From Nemophila menziesii (Eukaryota; Streptophyta; Magnoliopsida; Boraginales; Hydrophyllaceae), in NCBI GenBank assembly GCA_029959085.1, contig JARWIR010000001.1, forward strand, positions 17,909,730-17,973,729: a stretch of DNA of 64,000 nucleotides, in the 5' to 3' direction. Position numbers and translations under genes: made by a program. This document shows positions 1 through 11,939 of the stretch, piece by piece (the stretch's first letter is position 1; the number at the start of each line of letters is the position of its first letter). The notes under the pieces are model-generated. The model saw only the letters and a list, made by a program, of their open reading frames with translations. It was not told the origin of the DNA and ran no database searches.

Positions 1-132
1 CCTACACTCACCCCATTCCCAGGCTAAATCACCAGACTTCCGTTTCAAAGAAGTAACTACAGGAGTAGAACTAGAAGCAACCGCATGAGTAGAACTAGAA
101 GTAACTGCGGGAGTAGAATCTGAAGAAGCCAT
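1..132 (-). CDS. BED/hAT-transposase-like protein, N-terminal fragment cut by the window edge
   Basis: A 44-codon open frame starts at an ATG read from 132-130 and runs off the left edge. The N-terminus is Ser/Thr-rich with imperfect repeats (TSSST, ASSST), followed by KRKSGDLAWEWG. A basic KRKS run followed by a W-x-(W/Y)-G motif is typical of plant hAT-derived proteins just before a BED zinc finger. The finger itself would lie outside the window. The sequence cannot show whether this is an intact transposase, a domesticated gene or debris. The family call rests on this short motif. Confidence 0.45.
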   Translation of the reverse strand, partial: MASSDSTPAVTSSSTHAVASSSTPVVTSLKRKSGDLAWEWGECR

Positions 133-780
133 ATAATAACTGCAATAAACAAAATCTTTAAGCATTCATATCCTTAAGAACAAAAAAAATAGATTGGACA
201 ATTAAATACACGGAGCTAGCTTTATAAAAATTGCACTGAAGTCCCTCTATAATGCTTAAGAACAGAATTGCAGAACATTCAAATTAATAAGTAACTAAAG
301 CATTAAATTGAAACTCATTTAAAGTTGAAAGGCTTATCGGAATTAACAAAACAAGAATCATATATTAGCAGCACATAAAATGAAGGGCAATTGCACATGC
401 TATTAAATTTTTCAAACAAAAAAAAGTGTTATTAAATCTCTCCAGGACATTATTTACCTACTCTACTTTAATCATCATCATTATCAACCAATTACTATAT
501 TGTACTAAAATAATTAATCTATTTGTTAACTAATTAAACAACTCTACTCTACTTTATAATCCAAATAATAAAATAAAAGCAGAGATAAATAACAGTTTAG
601 TAATAGTGATTTATGAAAAACCCTTTTTAATCTTTCAGTATTTGGAAATGGGTGGCCTTATGTATTAGGCCATCGTTGTTTGGAGAAATGTTATATGAAA
701 TACGAATTGTTGAGTTTAAAAAAAAATCAACTAGAAAAGAGACTTACCAGAGAGTCTGAGAATGAAATCTTTGAGTAAGA

Positions 781-847
781 TGTTGATTTCAGAAGATGGC
801 ATAAATCGGCTAGGGCTTGTTGATTTCAGAAGATGACATAAATCGCC
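781..847. repeat. 37-bp tandem duplication upstream of the BED-like gene
   Basis: The segment TGTTGATTTCAGAAGATG plus its continuation occurs at 781 and again at 818, with two or three substitutions. It lies in the presumed 5' flank of the BED-like gene. Between 133 and 780 I see only AT-rich sequence with no gene. Near-copies of a G-rich phrase (GGGGTGGG, GGGCTTGG) follow at about 960-1050. Confidence 0.6.
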
Positions 848-1055
848 TTATACTTTGTAGGGTTTTGAGAAAAAATGAAGCAAGAGACAATAATGAATAA
901 AATGAAAAGATTTTTAAGGATATTGGGTTATGTTGGATCTGGTAAAGTGTTGTAAGGATAATGGGGTGGGGTGGGCCTGGTAAAATGTTTTAAGGAAATT
1001 GGGCTGGCTGGGCTTGGTAATAAGGATTAATAATGGGGTGGGTTGGGCTTGGTAA

Positions 1056-1180
1056 CGCATAAGCGCTAGTCGCCGATTCCTATTACTCGTCCTAGGCGCC
1101 CGATAAGTCGGCGATTAAAACAGAAAACCAGGCGGAGGCGGTGGGTTCCCGAGTGGGCGCCTAGGCGCCGATTTCTACAG
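1056..1180. repeat. GC-rich segment with CGCCTAGGCGCC-type inverted motifs
   Basis: This GC-rich patch in AT-rich DNA contains AGTCGCCGATT, CCTAGGCGCCCGAT, GTCGGCGATT and GGGCGCCTAGGCGCCGATT. These are inverted versions of a common core. It resembles the subterminal region of a DNA transposon, but no terminal repeat or target duplication could be paired. It ends where the Copia remnant begins. Confidence 0.4.
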
Positions 1181-1194
1181 CATAGCTTGAGAGT

Positions 1195-1660
1195 CACTAT
1201 TGACTTAGGTGTGCACTATAACAAATTTCCTACAGGGTTTGAGGGATTTGTTGATACAAATTGGATCTTAGAGAATTATGAAGTAAGCTCTACCAATGGC
1301 TATATGTTCTTCTTAGGAGTATGTGAGTTATTATGGAAGTTCTGTAAATAGACTTGTATAGCATGATCCACTATGGAGTCAGAGTTTATAGCGCTAGAGT
1401 TGGTAGGGCAAGAAGTTGGGTGGTTGAGAAGTCACCTAACGGATGTCTTTACGGAAAGTAAATGCCATACTAATGTGTATCTAGTATGATTTGTAAGCAA
1501 CAATAAACGTTACTCATAATAGCGTCTACAATGGGAAAAGGAGATATATTCGCATCAAACATTGTTCGATAAAACAGTTAATGGAGAATGGTTGATGTCC
1601 TTGGAGTACGTACAATCAGAAAGGAATATGGTTGATCCATTTATAAAGGCTTAACCTTGA
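1195..1660 (+). pseudogene. Ty1/Copia RNase H region, decayed
   Basis: Conceptual translation gives the Copia RNase H landmarks in order: FEGFVDTNWI, STNGYMFFLG, a decayed KQTCIA-like stretch, TMESEFIAL, then RYIRIKH and EYVQSERNMVDPF. The phase shifts and several stops interrupt it, so it is a dead relic. The strand agrees with the polypurine tract and LTR start downstream. The rest of gag-pol is absent. Confidence 0.75.
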
Positions 1661-1778
1661 GAGTTATCCTAAAAACGTCGAGAGGGGTGGGGCTAAAACC
1701 CATTGATGGCGAACAAATGGTGGGTGAGACCATATGATGTACTATCACTCCATCCCTATGGCGTGAACTGTGCGTATT

Positions 1779-2000
1779 AAGGATGAGTTTATAACTCTTA
1801 ATGAAGTCATAGCCATTAGTGGTAGTTCCGTTGCTAAGTACTTGATTAATTCACCAATGAAGTTGAGGTGTATTGCTCTTAAAAGAGTTGAAGGATGAGT
1901 TTATAACTCTTAATGAATTCATAACCATTGGTGGTGGTCCTATTGAGAAGGCGTTGATGAATTTATTAACACATGATGAGGTTGAGCGACGTTTCTCTTA
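1779..2000. repeat. 112-bp tandem duplication in the Copia 3' non-coding region
   Basis: The phrase AAGGATGAGTTTATAACTC begins at 1779 and at 1891, each followed by a related stretch (CTTAATGAA, CATA, CCATT, GTGGT). Both copies lie between the RNase H relic and the polypurine tract. Confidence 0.65.
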
Positions 2001-2285
2001 ACGATCTCAAGACCCTAGAGGGGTAGTCTACATTTGACATACGTTCTTGAAGATAAACTATGTGTATGAAGGTCTGGGCATCGAGTAATCAGAAAAAACT
2101 AGCGGGTGGAGTATGTGTTGTGAGGGTCTCAACTGAAAAACGTCAATTAAAAAAGTACGTTCACTTAATGGGATTTCGTGTTGCCTCACTTTAGTAAGTG
2201 TCAATTCAAATTGAAATCTAATGATTCATACACCCATAACTTGTTTTTTAAGAAACCTCTTCACCATCTCTTCTAGTGTCTGGGT

Positions 2286-3100
2286 GGGGGGGGGGGGGGG
2301 GGAGGGGGGATTGTTGGAAATTAAAAAAAATCATAATAGTTTATATTATTTCTTCATTGTATGCCTTTCAGACAACCTAACACTCTAGAGATGAAGAGAA
2401 TGTAAAATATCCTTGACACGTGCACCACCACCCCCATTCGGCCCGACACTTACACCGGTGACGTGGCGTTAAGTCAAGACGTGGTGTGGTCATGTTCATG
2501 GTCCCATGTCGTATGTCGTGCCACTTTTAAAAGTAGATACATCTAGGAGGTGGTGGGTATTTGTAGGAGATATTAGCCATGCCTGAAAAAACCATCACCA
2601 GAGAAACGTCCAGTTTTGAATGTCCCAAATTCTCAACGGTTCCTGAAGTTTCTTCCACGTGACAGACAAGACTCCTTGAAATCTCCACGCCTTAATTGTA
2701 TAACAACTATGTTACTCCTCCATTTAAATTTTAAATACGTTTAAGACAATCAAGTGCCTTGTCTCCTCCCGTGGGACGCCTCATGGGCCGACCCATTTAT
2801 AATCTAATGAGATGGCCTCCATATTCATACCAGAGGTAAAAGATCTGAAATCGGGGATATATCGCCTTGTGCACACCAAACGCCTTAATCCTTAATTAGG
2901 TGGTTACATCGAAGTCGGTAAACCTTGGAGTTATACAGTTCGAACTCTCCGACAAAATGAGGAGTTTGTCAACCTCATTCTATACCAGAAGATTACAACA
3001 AACCAACAAAAGAAAGCTCTAATACTATCTCTCTCTATTATTCTTGAACTAGATTAGAATAGTAATAGTAATTCATTTAAAAGTACTACCTGTTATACCC
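2286..3100 (+). mobile_element. Copia polypurine tract and 3' LTR (right boundary uncertain)
   Basis: A run of 17 G at 2286-2302, then AGGGGGGA, directly precedes TGTTGGAAATT at 2312. This is the usual layout of a Copia polypurine tract followed by the LTR terminus. The LTR-like sequence continues for several hundred bases. I could not find a matching second LTR or a clear CA terminus, so the right end near 3.1 kb is a guess. Confidence 0.55.
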
Positions 3101-3499
3101 GAAAAATTCTTTGAACAATCGATTGTAATAGTCACACTATTACTCAATTTTTGAATTTCTTTATAAGTTTAGGTGTAATTCTTATTTGTTAACTTGTAAC
3201 TTGTTAATATTTAATTTGTTTTGATAATTATCTACCGGTCAATGTTTCTTTTTTTTACCAAATATAACCGTTTTCGGTTTCATGAAATATTTTGAAAGAA
3301 AGAAAAAAATCTACGACTTTACTTCATCTGAAAAACAACAAAAAAGAATAATAAAATGTGCAGTTCCCATGTTAATATATTAAAGGAAAGCAGATCGGGG
3401 TCTCTGCTTGTTTCAGTCGCGAGTGTTAGTGTTAGTGTTAGAGTTAGTGTGAGCGTGTTTAGTTAGTCAGAGGAGTTGTCTAAGTAAAGTATATAAAGG

Positions 3500-5770
3500 A
3501 TGATTAAAAGGGCGGCGCTGTCATCGTCCGGAGGTGGCCGAAGGATACCGGCACTTCTCCGTTTGGTCTGCGCTGCAGCTGTTTTCTCTCTCATCATTTT
3601 TGCCATTCAATCCTCTTTCTTCACGGGTATGTATGTTCCTTTTCTTACCACTTTCTTTATTACACGACATTGAGAATTGAGCGGCTGTGGGCAGGAAATG
3701 GTGGTCAACTTTACAATGAGGAGATTCAAATCTTATCTAACTTACAGTCCACTCTTCAGCAATGCGTAGTTAGTTTTTCACCTCTTCTTCTTTTAAAGTT
3801 AACTGTATCTTTAGATTCTCTTCATGGAATCTAGTAATTTTTGCTTCCTATTATGTAAATGTTTAACTAGGTGTTTGTAGGCAAACCGAGGACTTGGACT
3901 TACTGCACATATCATCGATCATTGTAAATTGGTACTTCAATTTCCTCAAGGAACTAATAGCACATGGGTGTGCTCTTGTCTCTTATCTTATCTTCTCTTC
4001 CTTCCCCGTTAAACACAATGATCCTTTCTTCTAATTTCTTATTTTTGCAGTACAACGCACAATTTAAAGTGTTTGAACCCTTAGGATATACTTATGATGT
4101 TTGTGATGCACTTCTCTTATGGGAACAGGTTTGTAGTATAACACACATTTCCTTTTCATTTGATTCAATTGAACTACTAGTAAGTAGGAACTGGGACTGA
4201 GAGTATCAGAATGCTTTCAGTATCGTAACATGACTACAGTGTTGACTCGAGAGTATCTTGATGCTCGTCCTGATGGCTGGTTACATTATGCAGCTCAAAG
4301 GATATCTCATCTGTAACTATATTTCTCTCCCACTCCTACTCCATTTCCCTTATTTTACCCTTTTCTAATAATGTTTCGTGTTAAATATCTATAATCAACC
4401 AAAGGGGCTCAGAAAAATGCTATAATCGAACTCTTTGCGAGGAATTTCTTAGTCCAATATTACCATCCAACCCACCCTTTCATCCCCGACAATTTAAGAC
4501 ATGTGCTGTTGTTGGAAACTCGGGAGATCTCTTAAAGACAGAGTTTGGTAAAGAAATCGACGGTCATGATGCTGTTATACGTGACAATGAGGCGCCTGTT
4601 AATCACGTACATAATTACTTCCTCTCTATCCTTCATGTAACAAGTTTCTTTGAATATAAGGCAAAACTTTTTATGTTACAGAAATATGCAAAATATGTTG
4701 GTCTGAAAAGAGATTTTCGCCTTGCTGTAAGAGGCACTGCTCGAAACATGATTCCCATTCTCCAAGGATCAGGTAATGACTCATCTATGGAGAAGTGAAA
4801 AATATGGCTACTTATTTGCGACTTATCTGTATCAGATGATGAGGTGCTTATTATCAAAAGTGTCATCCATAAAGACTTCAATGAGATGATAAAGGTATAT
4901 TCATTACATACATTTTAGAGTCTCGATACGATAAGATTCATGTTTATGTATGGTACAGCGTATACCAAATCCAGTGTATCTGTTCCAAGGTATTGTCCTG
5001 CGCAGAGGAGCCAAAGGAACTGGAATGAAATCAATAGAACTCGCACTTTCCATGTGTGACATTGTTGACATCTATGGTTTCACTGTGGACCCCGGTTACA
5101 CAGAATGGTCTGTTTTTGTTTTTGCTTCATTTTTACAACATTGTGTGATTGTGTGGCCTAATGAATAATATGTTGGTTACAGGACTAGATACTTCTCGAC
5201 ACCGAGAAAAGGGCACAACCCACTTCAAGGGCGGGCGTACTACCAACTTCTAGAATGCCTTGGTGTAAGGACCTGACCCACTTCAGATAATATATTTATT
5301 TACCCGAACAAAACAAAAATCATTTCTCAGTTCAAAATAGATTTATATTATATGTTTGTTTTGTGTAATAAATTTAGGTGATTAGAATTCATTCTCCAAT
5401 GAGAGCAGAGAGGAAGCAAGATTGGTCAGATGTGCCAAGTCGAGAGATGATAAGCAGAGCTCATAGAGCTGCTTTACGTTTAAAGAGAAGTGGTCAAACG
5501 ACCGTCCAAGAAGGACAATTTGGTAGCTGTAAGGTATGGGGAAATGTGGTTGGTACCAGCGGAAGTGGACCTATCTCGGGATCTCCAGACATGAGTTACA
5601 TTAGAAAAAATTCAAATTATAGTAAATGGGAAGTAATGCGTTTTGAAGAACTTAGACAGGAAACACAGGATCATTTTATTCAGATGGAAGGTGTTTCACT
5701 GTACAAAATGGACGGCAATAAATTGGATGATCTTGTATGCGTCAAACATTCTTTCAAGTCTGATGTGTGA
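3500..5770 (+). CDS. SIA1: Sialyltransferase-like protein, glycosyltransferase family 29 (SIA1/MGP2 type)
   Basis: Eleven exons join in frame into 477 residues: 3500-3626, 3695-3768, 3881-3967, 4051-4128, 4221-4312, 4405-4606, 4682-4772, 4836-4894, 4959-5107, 5183-5264 and 5378-5770. All introns are GT-AG. Residues about 17-41 form one hydrophobic signal anchor after a basic N-terminus, as in Golgi type II enzymes. Residues 186-220 match sialyl motif L ([16 protein letters not shown], then RDNEAPVN). The segment around 291-313 ([22 protein letters not shown]) matches motif [18 protein letters not shown] matches the third motif. The length is close to the roughly 470-residue Arabidopsis SIA1/MGP2, a Golgi protein needed for pollen tube growth. 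Plants lack ordinary sialic acid, so the donor is unsettled; a KDO-like or other substrate has been discussed. The first ATG after an upstream stop was taken as the start. Confidence 0.93.
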
Positions 5771-6274
5771 ATCTTCTTATGATTTCTCTGATGCATTGCT
5801 TGACAAGGCAGATACAGAAATTTTTGTACAAGTAATTTAGTATTTTATTCTTTTGATGTAACAAATTGTACGTATGCAACTATTCAAAAACAAAACTTTG
5901 TATCATGGAAGATTATTTATAACAGTTTTTAGAATGTCAATTGTGCTAAACTAGTTAAAGTATCAATAAACAATCAATGAGTCATAAATTTTGCCCACTT
6001 ATGGGTTATTATGTGCGAGAACGCACATAAAATGAGCTATTGCTATGACAGTTTGTTTCTTATTTTGTCAAAATAAAAAAGTTCATGTGAAATATTGAAT
6101 AATTACGGTCAACAAAAAACGAATGTAAAATGGGGAAAAGTAAAACAAGTGTGGGGTAGGAACTGCTGAACCGGGAAGGGGGGAGAGGACTTATAAATCA
6201 TTTTTACAAATTAAAAAATAAAAGAAAAGAAAAGAAAACCCTAAGAAAGAGAGAGACTTGACGCCAATCCAAAA
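5771..6274 (+). promoter_or_regulatory. Intergenic spacer with the aspartate kinase promoter
   Basis: Only about 500 bp separate the two tandem genes. The left part is AT-rich and presumably holds the 3' UTR of the sialyltransferase gene. A TATA-like TTATAAAT at 6191-6198 lies about 80 bp before the aspartate kinase ATG, after a G-rich stretch. No other gene is seen here. Confidence 0.4.
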
Positions 6275-9146
6275 ATGTCGGCCGGATCAATACTGATGCA
6301 TTTATGTTGCGCCGGTGTCGGAGGCGGTGGTGGTGCAGCTCAAACAGAAAGCAAAAATGCTGTGTATTCGTCATTGCGCTTCCTTCATAATTGTTCACTT
6401 CAGCAGCGGCAGCGGCGGCTTCCATTTGAAAATGGTGTGAAAAAGGGGTGTCGAAACCTGAGAATCAGCTGTGGTGGTGGTGGTGGTGTATTACTACACC
6501 AAGGAACTGAAGCAAAATCTCCACCTATTCATATCCCCAAGGACAAAGAGTTGACGTGTGTGATGAAATTCGGTGGATCATCAGTTTCCTCTGCCGCCAG
6601 AATGAGAGAAGTTGCGTCACTTATCCTCAGCTTCCCGGAGGAGCTTCCCGTCGTCGTTCTGTCGGCCATGGGAAAGACTACCAACAACCTTTTACTCGTA
6701 TGTATTGTACAATACCACATTACGCATCGTTATACTATTGTACACGCTTTCTCCTCTATTGAATTTGAAACTAATTTGTGATAGCATATCAGGCGGGAGA
6801 AAAGGCTGTAAGCTGTGGTGTTACGAACGTCTCTGATATCGAAGAGCTATCCTTTATCAGTGAGCTACACATTAGGTAATTTCTTTATCACTACATTAAT
6901 TTAATACACTCACTCAATTCTTTTTCTGATTCAATGTCTTTGTACTATATTCAGAACTGTAGATGAGCTTCGTGTGGAAAGGTCTGTAATCACAAGTGAG
7001 TACTAGTTTCACTTTGCAATTTTAATGTCTTCTACATTAATCTGTGGCTGTTTGAATGTTTCTTAGTCTCGTTCTTAAGAATTAATCTCATTGTTTGAAA
7101 AACTTGCAGAACACTTAGATGATCTGGAACAACTTCTCAAGGGAATTGCGATGATGAAAGAGTTGACTCCACGCACAAGAGACTATTTAGTCTCTTTCGG
7201 GGAGTGCATGTCTACAAGAATTTTCGCAGCATACTTGACTAAAATTGGCTTAAAAGCTCGTCAAGTATGCCTTTCCTCCCTCAATCATTTTTAGGTTTTC
7301 CTTGATAATTAATTTTTTCAAGTAATGAGTACTGTGAATAATTCAAATCCTGAGAATCTAAACTCAGGAATTCAGAATGGAAAATATAGAAAGTCTTAAA
7401 CTTAAACAATCCTGAAATTCATTTACTATTTGTTTTATTGTATTTTAAAGTAGCTCCACTCTTGTCTGATAACGACATTTTCATCATTATAATGCAGTAT
7501 GATGCATTTGATATTGGAATTATTACAACAGATGATTTTACTAATGCTGAAATTCTGGAAGCAACTTATCCAGCTGTTGCAAATAGATTAAACGAGGATT
7601 GGACCCGTGACCCCTCGATTCCTATTATCACTGGATTTCTTGGGAAGGTGCTTTGTCGAATTAAAACCTCCTCGTACTTTTCTTTCTTTTTATGTATCCC
7701 TCAAACTTATATTTTTTGGTTATAGGGTTGTAAAACATGTGCAGTAACTACTTTGGGGCGAGGTGGCAGCGATTTAACTGCTACAACCATTGGTAAAGCA
7801 CTAGGGTTACGTGAAATTCAGGTTTGGAAAGATGTTGATGGTGTTCTAACATGTGACCCTAACATATACTCAAATGCTGGACCTGTACCATATTTGACTT
7901 TCGATGAAGCCACTGAACTTGCATATTTTGGTGCCCAGGTATTATTTTTCCTTGAGTTTGTAAGATTTTTGCATAAATTTTTGATTCTGTTTTCATTAAA
8001 TTGGTTATGCAGGTTCTTCATCCACAGTCCATGAGGCCTGCTAGAGAAGGGGATATTCCAGTTAGGGTAAAAAACTCTTACAATCCAAAAGCTCCGGGTA
8101 CCCTCATAACCAAAGCAAGAGATATGAGTGAGGTTAGTATAGCATGAGTAATACGTAGCTCAGCTTTCTCTGTTTTCAGTAATATTCAAGGGAATAATTT
8201 TTTTTATTTTATTGACAGGCTGTACTTACTAGCATTGTGTTAAAACGTAATGTAATCATGTTGGATATCGTTAGCACGCGAATGCTTGGTCAATTTGGGT
8301 TCCTCTCGAAGGTGCCAAATATAATCCCTCAAACATAATACAGTTTTAATAGGGTTTAGGGTTTGTAAGCATCCTTTAATAAGAATAAAGTATTTGGGTT
8401 TTGTGTTCAGGTTTTCTCTATATTTGAAGATTTAGGCATATCCGTGGATGTTGTAGCTACTAGTGAAGTTAGTATTTCCTTGACATTAGACCCGTCTAAA
8501 ATTTGGAGCAGAGAACTGATTAAGCAGGCAAGCTCATGATACCATTCATTCCAATTTCATACTTGACAACCTTGTGAATGTGTTTTAGTTCCTTTTTATC
8601 AACTTTTCGCATGCTCTAACCTCTTCTTCACCTCAGGAATTGGATAATGTTGTGGAAGAGCTTGAAAAAATTGCAGTTGTAAATTTTCTTCAGCATAGAG
8701 CAATCATTTCTCTGATAGGGAATGTTCAGAGGTCCTCGCTAATACTAGAAAAGGTGTTTTGATCCCCACATGCCTACTAATGATTTATTACTACTAGCAA
8801 TGGTATATATGATTACTTTGGTAGTGACTCTTGTTTCTTGGTACGCTAATATGACAGGTTTTCCATGTTTTTCGTACAAATGGAGTGAATGTTCAAATGA
8901 TATCTCAAGGTGCATCCAAGGTAAACACAACACAAGTTTCTTGTTTGTTTCTCCAAGGTCAAAAGGTTATTGTTAGTTGCTTGCTAATTTGTAATGTTTT
9001 TTGGTGGTTAGGTTAATATTTCATTGATAGTAAACGAGAGTGAAGCAGAACAATGTGTGAGGGCTCTCCACCATGCCTTCTTTGAGAGTGATATATCAGT
9101 ACTCACGTCAGAGAATGATTTGGTATCATCCACATTGCCAGATTAA
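6275..9146 (+). CDS. AK: Aspartate kinase, monofunctional, plastid-targeted
   Basis: Twelve exons join in frame into 569 residues: 6275-6697, 6793-6875, 6955-6995, 7110-7264, 7498-7647, 7726-7938, 8013-8132, 8219-8311, 8411-8527, 8637-8753, 8858-8920 and 9012-9146. The enzyme phosphorylates aspartate with ATP, the first step toward Lys, Thr, Met and Ile in plastids. Residues 1 to about 85 are Gly/Ser/Arg-rich and acid-poor, like a transit peptide. The kinase signature VMKFGGSS is at 96-103. SFGECMSTRI, TLGRGGSDLTAT and WKDVDGVLTCDP mark the catalytic and nucleotide-binding regions. The C-terminal third (LDIVSTRMLGQFGFL, VDVVATSEVSISLTLD, RAIISLIGNVQRS, VNVQMISQGASKVNISLIV) forms the paired ACT domains that bind lysine in this class. 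There is no homoserine dehydrogenase part. The intron after exon 9 begins with GC rather than GT. Length equals Arabidopsis AK1 as I recall it. Confidence 0.95.
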
Positions 9147-9840
9147 ACTTCACTTTTTGTGTGATTATTATTTATGAAGATTAAGCATCAAGCAATGAAC
9201 CAAGTTCATCTGGAGAGAGTATATTTTGTGACTAACTTCTCTCCCTTTGGCCTCAACTTCTTTCGGTTCTCGAAGCTAATCTTATTGAGTTGGTCAGACT
9301 TTGGAAAGTGATTGTTCTTCCTAGGTTCATAGGTATGATGATGAATCTTAAATTATAAGTCAGTCGAAAGAGCCATCTTTAAAATGATGGGGTATTGATT
9401 GAAGCGTGAGGTGGAGAGGTGGAGAGGTGCATTTGAGTTATAACTCATTTTGATCATTAATCCAATTATTTAAATAGTGTTATTTTATTTTTATATTCAA
9501 ACATTTCAGATTGTGTTTGGCTTGAGCTTGCTGTACTTGTATATGTGTCAGCCTCCCTCGTGAGACAGCTGTGGGGGTTTATGGGTTGAGCCGAGTATAT
9601 TGAACGAGTAGGGGTGAATATAATTTCTTCAAAACTTTCTGGGGTTAATTTGTGATTTAGTAGAGACATAAAATTCAATTTATTGTCACAATGATTTATT
9701 TATCCATAATAGTTTATTAGTGACTTTTGAACAAAATCTAACTTCCGTTCAAAATCCAAATTGTAACCCAAAATAGTAACAAACCCAATCAGGAGGGAGC
9801 CAAGAAATTCTTCTAGGGGTTTGGGGTTGCCTCTAATTTT
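9147..9840. other. 3' flank of aspartate kinase, no gene seen
   Basis: AT-rich sequence that should include the aspartate kinase 3' UTR. Short open frames on both strands show no recognisable domain. Confidence 0.5.
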
Positions 9841-10412
9841 TTTTTGAATGTCTTACTATACGTCTATATATTATGCGAAATTGCACTATAGGTTCTTATA
9901 TTAGGTAAAAATTGTATTATAAATTTTGATATTAACTTTTTAAATTCAAGGTTATTAGAAAAAACATCTTCATAAAAATCAAATATTTTTTTAAGTCTTT
10001 AATTTTTTTATTTGTAAATAAATATCTTCCTTATTAACTAATTAAAGATAATATACCCATAATATTTTTGTTTCCTTTTTTACCCATATAAATACTATAC
10101 TTATTTTACAATAGCTAATTAATCCCCCATTAGTTTACACACTCACACACACTCACACGTTAATCACGCACTATCTCTCCTTCTCTCTCTCTCTCTTTCT
10201 AACCGTTTCTCGCACGCTCTTCTTGTTGGTCGACATTTTTGGCTGCTCTTTAAGTATTTTAATCACTCTCAAGGTTAGCTCGTCTCTCACTCTCTCTATC
10301 TCTTTATATCTTACCGATTGAAATTTCACAATTACCTTTTCTCAATCACTCGCAAGCTTTTTCTCTGTTTTTGTCTTTTTTTTCTAATTTTTTATTTTAT
10401 TTTGTTGTTTTT

Positions 10413-10968
10413 TTATTGCATGTTGTTTTAGCTTATTATACATATACATGTGTATGTATTGTACATTTTGAATGATTCAACTTTCGTCCAAATTTGCAAT
10501 TTCAAGCAATTCTCTAGTTTTTCAAGGTTTTTCTCTTTTAATTGTTTGTTTTGTTATGATTTTGTGTTTATATTCTTCGTTTTGTTCATGTTTTGCTTCA
10601 ATATTGCTAAATTATGTGTTTAAGCTGTTATGATCTGAGTAGAGGCTGTCTTTGCAGCTGTAATACTGTGAAGAGGTTTGTGCAGTCTTTTTTTTTTATT
10701 GTAGGTTGTTGTTAGCTTATAATACATATACATGTGTATGTATTGTCTATTTTGAAAGCATTTTGATTCAACTTCCATCCTAATTTGCAATTTTGTTGGT
10801 TTTCAAGGTTTTTCTCTTTTAATTGCTTGTTTTGTTATGTAGCTGTGTTTATATTTTTCATTTTGTTCATATTTTGCTTCAATATTGCTAAATTCTATGT
10901 TTAACCTGTTTTGATCTGAGTAGAGGTTGTGTTTGCAGCTGTAAAGCGGTGAAGAGGTCTGTGCAGTC
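10413..10968. repeat. About 275-bp tandem duplication
   Basis: Copy one (10413-10687) and copy two (10696-10968) share GCTTAT, ATACATATACATGTGTATG, TCAAGGTTTTTCTCTTTTAA, TTGCTTCAATATTGCTAAA, GATCTGAGTAGAGG and GTGCAGTC in the same order. They differ by many substitutions and small indels, so the duplication is old. A CT-rich stretch at 10170-10290 just upstream looks like a leader region. Confidence 0.8.
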
Positions 10969-10969
10969 T

Positions 10970-11045
10970 CAAAATTTCATGTTTTAAACATGCAATTCCA
11001 TGTTTGAAACATGAAATTCTATGTTTCAAACATGAAATTTCAGAG
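10970..11045. repeat. Cluster of CATGTTTnAAACATG palindromes
   Basis: Three near-perfect palindromes follow one another: CATGTTTTAAACATG, CATGTTTGAAACATG and ATGTTTCAAACAT, each with AATTTCA or TGAAATT arms. A fourth copy (TTTCATGTTTTAAACATG) lies near 11745. Together they could form a multi-arm hairpin. Confidence 0.75.
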
Positions 11046-11240
11046 ATTGCACAAACCACTTTCCCTTTCCTACTTATTGCTTTGTTTATATGATCATATT
11101 TTACTACTTATGTCATGGCTTGTTTTCTGCATATGGTTATGGCTGTAGTTAGGTTCGGTTCTCAACATTCTATGCGTTCATTTGTTCTTTTCCCGACTCT
11201 CGATTCTGTTTTCGATTACGTGGTGTCTAAATAGTTTTCC

Positions 11241-11540
11241 TTGCTATTGAGTTTTACGCATCTAGTTTATTTAGTTGGAGAGGACGTCAACTGTTTGTTG
11301 AACAACGAATGCTATTTTCGAAATGTTCCTGCTTTTTCCACGTTCGCTCCACCTTCACCAACCCTCGGGCCCAATGATATTTTTGTCCAGCCTCCGATTG
11401 TCAAGGTACCTCCTGGCCAACAAAAAACGAAGTGTTTCAACTCTCGTGGAGAATTTGAGCACGAACCTAAGATGATAACTTGCGGGCATTGTCACACACA
11501 AGGACATCATAATGCCAAAACTTGTCGATCTGTTCTATGA
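11241..11540 (+). pseudogene. CCHC zinc-knuckle tail of a MULE-type transposase (fragment)
   Basis: The frame ends with ITCGHCHTQGHHNAKTC and a stop three codons later. This is a Cys-x2-Cys-x4-His-x4-Cys knuckle, the form found at the C-terminus of plant MuDR-type transposases. A proline-rich segment (FAPPSPTLGP) precedes it. No DDE catalytic domain or SWIM finger is visible upstream, so only the tail survives. The true start of this coding segment is not known; the part before about 11330 may be intron. Confidence 0.5.
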
Positions 11541-11939
11541 GTTTTGTTTTATTTTTATGATCATTACATTCTTTCAGCGATTGTTTAATGTTCACGTATT
11601 TAACATTTTTACATTTTTTATTGTTATGCTTTGAATCCTCTTTGATTTTATACTGTGTTGTGATTCATTCCTTTTATAATGATTGTCTTCCAGGATAGGT
11701 TTCGGGCCTTGTAGCTTAAGTTGTTTAGTTGGCAGGTTAGTAAATTTCATGTTTTAAACATGGACTTTTACTAGTCCTTTGACTGTGTTGCGGCTTTTGC
11801 TTGCTTTTTTAAGTAATCTGTATGTATCGAAACTGTTATAATCAAATCATTCACAATATGAAATACTAATAATTTTTCATTTCCAATCAAATCATTCATA
11901 ATACTTAATAAACTAACAAGTCATTTCAAACATTAGAAT

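Noticed and set aside
3489..3498. TATATAAA just before the sialyltransferase ATG
   Set aside because: It is only a few bases from the start codon, too close to act as a TATA box for this start.
5643..5840. 65-codon frame overlapping the last sialyltransferase exon
   Set aside because: It lies in another frame of a well-supported exon and has no similarity of its own.
10100..10300. CT-rich stretch as the promoter of an expressed gene
   Set aside because: No intact coding sequence follows; the frames downstream are fragments.
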